This document shows positions 54,971 through 64,000 of a stretch of DNA of 64,000 nt, one piece after another (within the stretch, counting starts at the first letter, position 1; the number at the start of each line of letters is the position of its first letter). The position numbers and the translations under genes were made by a program. Under the pieces are notes generated by a model that ran no database searches, was not told the origin of the DNA, and was given only the letters and a program-made list of their open reading frames with translations. Origin of the DNA: Saccharina japonica (taxonomy: Eukaryota > Sar > Phaeophyceae > Laminariales > Laminariaceae); assembly GCA_008828725.1 (NCBI GenBank), contig MEHQ01000383.1, positions 184,013 through 248,012 of the forward strand, in the 5' to 3' direction.

Positions 54971-56459
54971 GAAACAAAGCAGTAATAAAATGTATTTTAG
55001 GTCAATTTTTGTTCCAGTTTTTCATTCGGAACCCATGTCCTCTACGCTGAATCGGATTATGTTGTGGTCTGCCCGGTTTTCTGTTTGTGTTGGATATTTG
55101 GTTGATTAATATGCACCTGGTAGTTTGGTTTTGTTTTCATTTTCCTCTCGCAACATTCCTTTCTCGGGGTGCCTCCCGTTCCTCTTTGCGTTATCCATCT
55201 TGCCGCATCATGTTCGGGGTGTTTTTACGTAGCTTCCGCTCTTTTTTTCCATGTTATGTTCGTGTTTATAGACTATACCATGACTATACCGGTATTTATA
55301 AAAATAAAAAAATAACGGCTATGATACCTAGCTGTGAAATCGAGGATTTCGTCGAAACTCCTCTACCGGCTACAAATAGATAAATCCGGTAGAACCTATC
55401 ATATGTTTTATTATATATTATTTGCCTTCCGACAGTGTGCAGGGCATTACGAGTATTCATTCAGAATGAAAAAGCTGACACAATTCGTGGATATATATAT
55501 CGTATATATCATAAGTAAAAGCACAACGTAGATACCATATATACGTAAGTGTGCATACGCTGCACACAACGACGGAGTTCGGAAATCGGAAATGCATCAG
55601 AGTATCAGAGTGTACGAGTACCCGTACATATATAGATAATATAGACTATGAACAGAGACGACTTAGAGATACTATCGTACCACATGTATTTACGTAGTCA
55701 ATCTTCGGAAATCGGAAATGCATCAGAGTGTACTCGTAGAGACACTATGAACGGAGATGACTTCCGTGCGAGTATAAGATATAGTATCGTACATATTATG
55801 CCTAATTACGTACTATATCATGCCAGGTACAAGTATTATGTATTACGTATGCTGTACGTACCTGGCACAGGTTCATGATGAGTGGCATCAAGGCTTGTAT
55901 GCGCTCAACACCACTACCGGTGTACTGCGGCTACGACTATTATAGCTGCTGCTGTCGGGTGAAAAACATGTAGAGGGACTGGTGACACGGTTGGTACAAC
56001 ATCTGAACCGTCGCGCTCTATTTTCGTGCAGCTGGTTTTTCAGGTAGAAGAGGTGAAGATGTGCTCGCTCCCGACACTGACAGTACAACCTGGTGTGTTG
56101 TCTTCACATTAAACCCGTTATTACTACTCAACCACATCAGTACACCCAGTGCCTGTCCTGATTCCTAATCCTAGAGACACAAATTATGTGGTCACAGACT
56201 GTGAAACAGGGAAAAACCAAAACAAAATAAAAAAAAATTAATGGGTAAAGCAAGTGAGATGCTAACGCACCCGGTACGAGAACACAACGACATGAGCCGA
56301 ACAAAAAAATAAGAACATGGTACATATGAATTATACCATATAATTTTACGTGGACTTTCGCGGCGCGGTCCTTTCCAAGCTGCAAACATATACACCATGG
56401 TATAATAGCGGACAGAAACAAAAATCAAAATAGGAACTGGTCACGATCCACACACGCAG
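54971..56459. other. No recognisable gene
   Basis: AT-rich. Contains inverted family L (55421-55489) and a direct repeat CGGAAATCGGAAATGCATCAG (55578 and 55696). Confidence 0.4.
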
Positions 56460-56640
56460 TCAACCACGTATCAACCGACCTACCGGCACCCACCCACCCA
56501 CACCCATCCACCCACTCACGTACTTACCGACATCCACTCACTCACACCCACCCACCCAACCACCGACCCACCCACCCAACCGCGTACGTACGCACCAACC
56601 GGTCGACACACACACGCACCAACCGAACCACCCACCCACA
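56460..56640. repeat. CCCA-rich low-complexity tract
   Basis: CACCCACCCACCCA-type sequence interspersed with CAACCGACC and CGTACG words. Confidence 0.75.
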
Positions 56641-57310
56641 ATAACAACTACAACAGCAGCAGAGTGAAATTAGTATACAGCAGCACCAGTACGTATAGCA
56701 ATAGTATATAACCCATCTACAGCAGCAATAGCAACAACAGCAGTCCAGAAAGTAGCAGCACGTACTCGTACGTACGTACAGCGGACACAAACAAAACGCC
56801 GGCATGGATGCGCAGCCCTTGTACGTACAGCAGTGGCCCTTTTTTTTTTTAGGTTGATTGGCACTTGCAAAATAAAATAATCGTTTGGAATTGAACGTTG
56901 AAAAAGAAATAACAAGAATTAAAACGTGAATATAAAACAACAACGTATGATGGGGTTAAACACGATATATGGGCAAAACAATAAAATAAATTGATCACAT
57001 TTCCAATTTTATTATTTTGTACCAGATATAGAGTCAATTAATTATTTTCGGAGTTCGGGCACACGATAATCTTCATGTCTGGGCTTTTTATTTTGAAATT
57101 AGTGCAAAAACCGCTATTAATAGCTCGCGAACTTATGGACCGATTTCGATTCTGACCGAAGTTCTGGAGATCTACATTTATTTCCACACCTACCTGCGGG
57201 ACTCTTTATAAAAAACATACTTGATTTTAGTATGGCCAAAACAAATTACTTGATTTTAGTATAGATATTTTTAATCTTGCAATTAGTGTGGATAGTGTGG
57301 ATATTTGACT
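56641..57310. other. No recognisable gene
   Basis: CAG words (56655-56760) then AT-rich sequence; TTAGTGTGGATA and TGATTTTAGTATGG words repeat near 57220-57300. Confidence 0.4.
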
Positions 57311-57314
57311 TGCT

Positions 57315-57605
57315 CTTAGTGTGGGTGTTAGACCCCGAGCCGCAAAGCCCTCCGAATACGCTGCTGGGAACCCCTCCCCTCCCGTGGATCCGCCTCGTTC
57401 CAGGGGACGGAGCGAGCCGTCCCCGGGAGGCCGCCTTCCCTCGATCCCCTCTGGCCGAGTTCGGAACCGGGGCCCGTTCTCTCGCCGGGGTCACCGAGGG
57501 CCGACGCGTGGGGCGGGCCGGGTGCGAGTGCGGTGCCGATCGGGGTCGCCTGGCGCGTGATAGAGCCGGTCTCCCGCGGGGCATACCGAAATCGGCATAG
57601 TCCTG
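57315..57605. other. GC-rich island of unknown nature
   Basis: About 290 bp well above 65% GC with sharp edges in AT-rich surroundings (CCGAGCCGCAAAGCCC ... TCTCCCGCGGGGCATACC). All three + frames are largely open because of composition. The style resembles ribosomal RNA spacer or expansion sequence, but I cannot match it to a known rRNA region. Confidence 0.5.
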
Positions 57606-57719
57606 AAGATCCCAAACGACACCATCACCACCACCACGACCGAAGCGTATTAAATAATAAGGATAGTAATAATGTACACTCTTAATGGTGTAGCCGTGTT
57701 ACAAGAACTATAAATTCGG

Positions 57720-58110
57720 TGCAAGTTGACGAGGGAAAGAAAGGGTTGAAGTCTGGCGATAAAAATTCAAGGCACGAACCTTACGTATAATAGTGGGGAG
57801 GAGGGAGAAACGCCTATTTAATGACCCCGAATCTGAGTTGCGACTATGAGGAGAGAGGAAGGAAGGGCGAAGATAATATACACTACCGGCCCTCTCATGA
57901 GAAAGTACCCCACAAGAAACTCAGCCTACACATTACGAAGGAAATAAGAAAGTCGACGGCTATTATATATACTGAAGTTAGTGTTGGACACACCCCTTTC
58001 TCAAATAAGAAAGTCACCCTAAGCCCGATTTCTGGTTTCTTATGAGCGGGCCGGTATTGTATGGGATGGACGCACGAAAAAAAAAAGAAAAAAAAAAAAC
58101 TCCGTAACGC
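57720..58110 (+). mobile_element. Poly-A SINE body split by MITE-4
   Basis: Matches 50405-50608 up to GGGCGAAGATAATA, then a MITE-4 (57881-58062) is inserted, then GGGATGGACG and an A-rich tail resume. The tail is interrupted by single G bases. Confidence 0.7.
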
Positions 58111-58142
58111 TCGGCTGGATAATCAATCGATCTTTTACCCTA

Positions 58143-58328
58143 TTGCCGGTGCAGTGAAGGGCAACCTACTAAGAAAAAGGGTAACGAGAAAGCCAGGCTG
58201 ACATTCAGAGTAGAATAATAAATTCAAGAGTCGTTATCTTGAAATTAGTGTAAAAATCACCCCCTCTTAAATAAGAAACCCAGCCTGTGTGCCAGCTTTC
58301 CTGTTTCTTATTACTACGTGTCCGCACT
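58143..58328. mobile_element. MITE-3 copy, left end decayed
   Basis: GCCAGGCTGACATTCAGAG, AATTAGTGTAAAAATCACC and TTCCTGTTTCTTATTACTACG. Confidence 0.6.
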
Positions 58329-58335
58329 GTGTACG

Positions 58336-58600
58336 ACAGCTCAGTGGCTAACACCTTCACGTTCGGCGTCATCGGCAGGACACGGGTTCGAATCTCACTT
58401 CGAAAGTTTATGGTTACACGTTACCTGGGGGAGGAAACAGTGCGGGCTTGCAAGGCCGGTAATTACCTCAATATAGATCTAGGTAATCGGATACTCTAGC
58501 ATGTGTCTCACCCAGTCTTGGGCTTGCAAGGCTGGTAATTACCTCAATATAGATCTAGGTAATCGGAAACTCTAGCATGTGTCTCACCCAGTCTTATGAA
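58336..58600 (+). mobile_element. tRNA-headed SINE-like element with 76-bp tandem tail
   Basis: A-box-like AGCTCAGTGGC (58340) and B-box-like GGTTCGAATCT (58387) at pol III spacing. Then a 76-bp unit starting GGGCTTGCAAGGC is present twice (58444-58519, 58520-58595). The T-arm pairs poorly, so a functional tRNA is unlikely. Confidence 0.55.
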
Positions 58601-58681
58601 CAAGGGGATAGATAAACCAAGAAACACTCGAAAAAAACTTTTGCTCTTCAAAGCCAAGACCACGCCATCAGCAGAATATAG

Positions 58682-58912
58682 CAAGTAGTACAGGACGCTT
58701 GCAGGGCGCGTAATAAACTAAATGATCAATAAGAAAGGCAGGCTGAAATTTTCACGAAAAAAAAAAATTCGGGAGTCGTTATGCTGAAGTTAGAATGCAC
58801 CCGATCTCTCAAATAAGAAATAAGAAACCCAGCTTGGATCAGATATGTTTCTGCTTCTTTTACGATTATCAATTATTAATAATATCATACATAGGTGTCT
58901 TGAACTGCTGTT
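58682..58912. mobile_element. MITE-3 copy, expanded interior
   Basis: GTACAGGACGCTTGCAGG at the left. The right end is split by an AT-rich insert (ATTATCAATTATTAATAATA) before AGGTGTCTTGAACTG. Confidence 0.55.
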
Positions 58913-59144
58913 TGACAACAATGGGCGACGGGACCTACTCATATCGATGCGTACTTCGTGTAGCGCCGCGTACCATGTACCTGGTACTCTGCTGTAGGTA
59001 TCACTCGTAGGTATGACATTAATACCCAACATCACATGGCGTGCACCGCTCGTAAAATGAACATCCAAAGCCAAAGAGCCTCAAAGAGCCAATCAGCATT
59101 AATTGCAGCCACGCTTGTCTCGATTTCGTGGTTGCTTGTTGCAG

Positions 59145-59700
59145 CCGCCGCCGCCGCCGCCCCCGCTGAGCAGCAGCAACAGCACCAGCAGTTGGTTTAC
59201 ACAGTTGTACACAGTAGTAGTTTCAGCAGCGCGGGACTGCTGTGTGTTGCTGAACTGCGCTGCTGTCTGTTGCTGCTGCTGCTATATACCAGGTACATGT
59301 ACTTATCATAGCTGCTGCTGTGCTATACTGTACCTGGTATATCTTGCGGCGCTTTAGTTTTTCGTGTCAATTGTTGGATAGCAGCAGCAGCAGCAGCAGC
59401 GGAAGCAGAGCGAATGCCGCTTTTGCACTGCACTGCTGAACTGAACTACAGCAGCACAGCAGTACAGCACAGCAGCAGTACTACTGCACTGCTCTCTTGC
59501 TGCTGATTGGTAATGCTGTACGACACTACTTCAAGGTGTATACGTCTGCCACGTACTATGCACTACTACAGCAGTAGTAGTACTGTACACAACTGCAACT
59601 AACTGCTGTACTACTGCTGTGCTGTTGTACGTACGTCGACTTCGCAGTGCTTTGATCAATTGTTCTGCTTGCTGTCTTGTTTTTAGATGTCCACAACCTA
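59145..59700. repeat. CAG/CTG-rich region
   Basis: Dense GCAGCAG, CTGCTG and GTACTGC words on both strands with a pure CAG run at 59378-59400. Numerous open frames arise from composition. Confidence 0.65.
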
Positions 59701-60430
59701 CACAACACTCTTGCTCCCTCACGATGATGCTGTACTCGTATCAATACTGGTAACGCAGCAGATCGCCCGACCGAGAGCCGACAAAAACTACCCGTCAACC
59801 CGATCGAGTGTCCACAACCAACACATGCACAAGCAAGCATGGGCATTGCAAGCCCTTTGCAAGCGTTGGAAGCGATGCGTCAAAACATCTTGCAAGCTCG
59901 CCAGCACAGACAGGCAGCAGTACGTGTTGCCTCAAGGACGGTCCTGCAATCTCGTTGCGCCTCTATTGCATTATCAGCTGGGAGGAGCGCAACGTCGGGA
60001 GGAAATAGGACTTACCGACAACTGCTCTTATCGTTATCCTTGGAGGCTGATGCCCTCGCTGGTGATGGTGATGCTGGGTTGCAGTTGGGCCAAAGCTCAT
60101 CAGATCACAGCGCTGTCAGTCGGTGTTTACTGGTGTAATGCGTAGCAATGTCTTTGCTAAGAAGGAATGTCGACTGGACCTGTACCAGCAGTGCTCTGCT
60201 GTGTCGTGCCTTCGCGCGATCGTCCTCTAGGCTGCTGTGAGAGAGCGCGCGTGTGCGGAGTGAAGACATATCGTAGACTCAGGCAGCAGCAGCAGTGGCG
60301 GCAGCAGCAGCGGCGGTACTAGGAAGCCGAAACAGGAAGAACAGAAAAAAGAAAGAAAAATAAAAAGGACTCGTAAAGCATTTAATACGCCTGGCACCTG
60401 GCTGGATACGTGCACAAAAATTCGGTAGCA
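59701..60430. other. Possible coding stretch, unassigned
   Basis: 59839-60138 (+) is open from ATG (MGIASPLQALEAMRQNILQA ...) to TAG with balanced composition and no repeat content. No domain was recognised and the overlapping frame 59687-60145 is also open, so coding status is undecided. Confidence 0.25.
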
Positions 60431-60433
60431 TTA

Positions 60434-60660
60434 TGTCCGTAAATATAATATCCATTTTGATATAATGTTTAATAATAAATGGATCATTATATTTACGGAC
60501 AATACGCTGCGTATGAGATGGTTTCGGGAAAAAATGTTGTTGTTGCATCTTTCGTCGATACGAATAGTGCCCATTATTATGGACGGAAATATAATAATCA
60601 TTAAATTTTGACATTAATATGAAAACGGTCCTTATATTTAAGTACAAAGCGGTCCGTAGA
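60434..60660. mobile_element. Small inverted-repeat elements
   Basis: GTCCGTAAATATAATATCC is inverted as GGATCATTATATTTACGGAC (60434-60501). A second related pair (GGACGGAAATATAATAATC / CGGTCCTTATATTTAAG) lies at 60577-60655. Confidence 0.6.
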
Positions 60661-61980
60661 ACATACGGAGAGAACCGTAGATGGCGTAGAACTGGATAAA
60701 ATGGTTGCCATGTTTTTTTTTCGTGTGGGAGATGTGATTAACTCGAGAACTCGGGAATCGAGCACCGCATCAAAATACAAAATACCCCGCTGCCCAAGCG
60801 CTGCCCACAAACACTGCTTGCTTGCGCAACACGCCGTAAAACACTCGTTCGTGCACATCCTTTCTTTACTTGTACTGCCGTATGTACACACTGCTTGCTG
60901 CTGCTGCTGCTGCTGCATGTGGTACTGGTAACAACAGCAGTATACAGGACTGCACCAAATAAGAACACGCTGTCAATAAAGGAAGGATGGATATTACATT
61001 TTGCAGGAAAAAAATAAAAAATACGGCCTGGGACCACATCATCATCCTCATCAGCTTTCCTGTTTCTTACTAATTTTACTTGTCCTGGTTTTTACTACTC
61101 TTACAGTACACTCTGGCCTGCTCTGGCTGTAATCAATATAATAATAACACAACCCCTCCGAAGACTTTCGAAGCTCGTATAATACGTACTCGGAGTTTTC
61201 TCTGGACCATGGGGAAACTAAGGTGAAAACGCCTGTAGATGATGAGAACCATAGGAAAAAGATCTCGTCGAGATCAAGCAGCAAGATATTTTCGAATCAA
61301 TTATCAAATCATTGGAACCACAGCGAGCTCACAAGATATATACCCCCGCATTTTCTTATTAAATACCGGTACCTGGTAGTTTCGAGAGAAGACTTCTACT
61401 GCCTTAAGTTATATTATGGTAGCCTCTGTGTCTCTGTAACATGGATGGGCGATTATATCGTCAATACGATCACGTGCAGTGCGCCGTAGGCCCGTAGGTG
61501 TACATATACGTACATGCGAATCTTGATTTTCAATCTGAATCCAAAAACAAACACCTGGAACCATACTCCATTTTGTTTTTTTGTAACCGCCATCATTTGT
61601 TTTTGCAATTTTGTATTTTTTCGTTTGTTGTGGAGCTCGTTCGAAGCTCATCGCACGGCTCGTGTACGCCTATCGCGTGAGCTATCATCCCTGCCATCAT
61701 GGAATGGTAACAGCAGTGTGACAAACAGTGATAGCGCTCGATCTCGCAATCTACTGCAGCCGGGAGGTAGCTTGGAAGGCCCGGGTGCATCTCACCCCAA
61801 GGCACTGGGCGAGGCCATGCATGAGGAGGATCAGCCACGACCGCTCGCTGTGGCTTTGTGACGAGCTGCGAGGAATGGACGCGCAGCAGTAGATGCGGTC
61901 CGGTCTTCTTATCGGTGCTTCGTAAGATTCTCGCCCCTGCTGTCTCGTCTGGTCGAGGCTGGTCCTGGTTGACCCCTGAC
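60661..61980. other. No assigned gene
   Basis: 61514-61861 (+) is open (…SWNGNSSVTNSDSARSR…) with balanced composition in its second half. There is no recognisable domain or neighbouring exon. Confidence 0.3.
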
Positions 61981-63048
61981 AGCAGCAGCAGCAGCAGCAG
62001 CAGCAGTAGCAACGCTATTTAGCGGCACAACGCGTCGCAGTCGGTGCTGTTGGCATCGGTACAGCTACTACGCGGAGGACTCGCGAGGCGGCCAAGCACT
62101 TACTTATACTTTACGAGAGAGAAACCCACGTATATAAGATAGGCGAGAGAGAAGCCGACCACGTACATCTACGGATAGAGAACGCCCGGTATACATATAC
62201 CGCAGTGCTGCACGTACTTCGGCAGCTCTTCGTAGATAGACCGTACACCTGTGATCTGTTTGTTGCGAACCGGCTGACCGGACTGCTGAGGTCGCTACTA
62301 CCCTGTACGACGACAACACTACTATATACTGTACCACGTGCTGTACTGTACGCAGTGTTTAAGGGTATTCGAGTACGGTGAATCCGTGTGGGAAGGCCGG
62401 TGGCCGGAAATCGGCGGCGGTGTTTGTGTCGCGGGTTGACCCGGCCGGCGGCTGCCCCGGGCGGAGGCGACGGAGAGGACGCGGCAGCAGCACTAGTAGG
62501 TGAGTGAACGAGTACCAACGGTTGCCCGCGGGTACTGCTGTTGTACTACTCTAATATGCATTTTGTCTTGTCGTGAGGTTTCGTATCATCGTGTGCGGTG
62601 CGTTCGTTGTACAATATATGGACAGACGTGTCGCGATAGGATAGCCTCATATCGGTAGATATGTAAAAGTAGAGTGTAATTGTACGTACGGATACGTATC
62701 ATTCGCCGTACTTTACGTCGTAGTGTGATTCGGGTGTCGGTTTGAGGATTATCCCTTCCTTCGATTATCATTCGTTGTTATCTGTGTATGATACCCGTAT
62801 CCGTATGGTATGCAGAGATGTATCACGGCCAGGATATATGCCCATAGCTACTATGCTTTGCATGTTGCGATATGCCCTACCAGGTACAACGCAACAGGTG
62901 CGTGATACTCGTATCAGAACCTAACCGTAATTTCAACACCCTGCACACCTGCGGCGCCCGCCGTGCTGGTTATGAATCCTGCTACTTAAAGCAGTATCAA
63001 TAGCAGAGTGATACCACGGTAAAATGCATTACAGATATACTGTACGTT
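61981..63048. other. CAG run, then no recognisable gene
   Basis: CAG x 9 at 61981-62008; ACGTACGTATC-rich sequence thereafter (62560-62930). Confidence 0.4.
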
Positions 63049-63222
63049 GTACAGGACACCTATATAATAAGAAACAGGATATCTGGTCCAGGCTGTATTC
63101 CTTATTTGAGAGAGGGTGCTTTCTACTCTAATTTCAAGATAGCGACTCCCGAGTTTCTTCTTTTCTTCTAAATTTTCAGTCAGGCTTCCTTATTAGCCTG
63201 TTTCTTGTTAGGTGTCCCTGCA
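63049..63222. mobile_element. MITE-3, complete copy, inverted orientation
   Basis: GTACAGGACACCTATATAATAAG at the left, CCTGTTTCTTGTTAGGTGTCC at the right; the body is the reverse complement of the 52683 copy. Confidence 0.75.
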
Positions 63223-63269
63223 CGGTATACCAGGTATAGGGTATACGCTGTACATGGTAAGTATGTCAC

Positions 63270-63810
63270 ACCTCGGACAGATCATTGATTCCCACTTCAT
63301 GATCTGTATGATCTGTATCATCGGAATGATCTGTATGATCTGAATGACCTGTATGATCTGTATGATCTGTATCATCTGTATGGTATGTATGATCTGTATG
63401 ATATGTATGATATGTATGATCTGTATGATCTGTATGGTATGCATGATCTGTATGATCTGTATGATCTGTATGATCTGTATGATCTGTATGATCTGTATGA
63501 TCTGTATGATCTGTATGATCTGTATGATCTGCATAATCTCTATGATCTGTATGATCTGCATGATCTGTATGATATGTACTATCTGTATGATCGGTGTGAT
63601 CTGTATGATACGTATGATATGTATGATCTGTATGACCTACAGTAATGTCGACCGCGTGGAGGCCCTGTATTCTGCACGATCTCGAATTGGTTTCCTACAA
63701 TGATAGCTTGGATCCGCACAGTAGTATTCAGATCCTGCTCAACATCGCATAACGGCAGACTATATATAGGGTAGGGTTTAGACGATCTTCAGTAGATCAT
63801 CATCTGTCGA
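63270..63810. repeat. GATC-minisatellite element, longest 9-bp array
   Basis: Leader CACCTCGGACAGATCATTG, about 37 GATCTGTAT units at 63300-63640, linker with GCATAACGGCAGAC and a short GACGATCTTCAGTAGATC end. The frames read as DLY, ICM or IQI triplets and are not genes. Confidence 0.85.
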
Positions 63811-63811
63811 C

Positions 63812-63960
63812 GTGTGTGGAAATGTCCTTAAAAGTCAGGAATCCTGATGCTCTGGACTGGAGTTCGAGTCCAGCCGACACGGCCCCGATTTTGAGCGATC
63901 AACGTTGAAAGCGCATGCTGCACATTGTCGGACAGCAAACGCAATAAACAACAATACAGT
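63812..63960 (+). repeat. tRNA-like fragment and retroposon-like end
   Basis: GGACTGGAGTTCGAGTCCAG is a strong T-arm/B-box (63854-63873). An A box is not evident. GAGCGATCAACGTTGAAAGC and TGCACATTGTCGGACAGC follow, partly shared with 34190-34250 and family L. Confidence 0.45.
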
Positions 63961-64000
63961 ATGTTAGCCCCGCCGCTCTCCGCCGCTCGGCCCGTCGGGT

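Overview
The window is nuclear DNA of a repeat-rich eukaryote. Its only gene recognisable outright is split by four introns of 1.3-2.1 kb with GT..AG borders. Most of the remaining sequence is short inverted-repeat transposons, tRNA-headed retroposons, minisatellites and homopolymers, and operon-like packing is absent. Two large intronless genes made of FNIP-type repeats (FNQPL...W/LP..L..L.FG) are the other coding content. This mix suggests a large-genome photosynthetic stramenopile, most likely a brown alga. That assignment is an inference from gene style; no marker gene fixes it.

Layout. 0-5.9 kb: repeats only (CCATAGTAAATAGGACC MITEs, two CCGGTTT palindromic elements, minisatellites, the first poly-C-ended elements). 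5.9-13.4 kb: the C-terminal half of ALG2, the Golgi/ER-type GT4 mannosyltransferase of the dolichol-linked oligosaccharide pathway, in five exons on the + strand. Its introns are filled with 9-bp and 35-bp minisatellites, poly-G/poly-C tracts and mobile elements, and its N-terminal exons were not found here. 13.4-24 kb: more elements, among them a perfect 128-bp inverted repeat ending at an undetermined base. 24.1-36.6 kb: a mosaic of near-identical duplicated blocks carrying four copies of a ~1-kb array of ACTTCCATGGAAGT palindromes and GGGTC tracts, with undetermined bases at 27237 and 34843 at block borders. 39.4-41.7 kb (+) and 50.8-52.2 kb (-): two paralogous FNIP-repeat genes facing each other, separated by MITEs and three tandem-repeat arrays (44.2-45.3, 45.5-45.9, 47.3-48.3 kb). 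52.3-64 kb: SINE-like elements, a GC-rich island at 57.3-57.6 kb, CAG/CTG-rich stretches and a final 9-bp minisatellite.

How the parts relate. ALG2 adds mannose to the growing lipid-linked N-glycan precursor. The FNIP proteins are probable protein-interaction scaffolds of unknown function. Nothing indicates that they act together. The most unusual signal is a pair of dispersed element families that end in a run of C (sequence ATGAGTAC then 8-13 C) and are mostly truncated at the other end, as a retroposon would be, but with C tails in place of A tails. I read everything by eye; copy numbers and boundaries of the repeat families are approximate.
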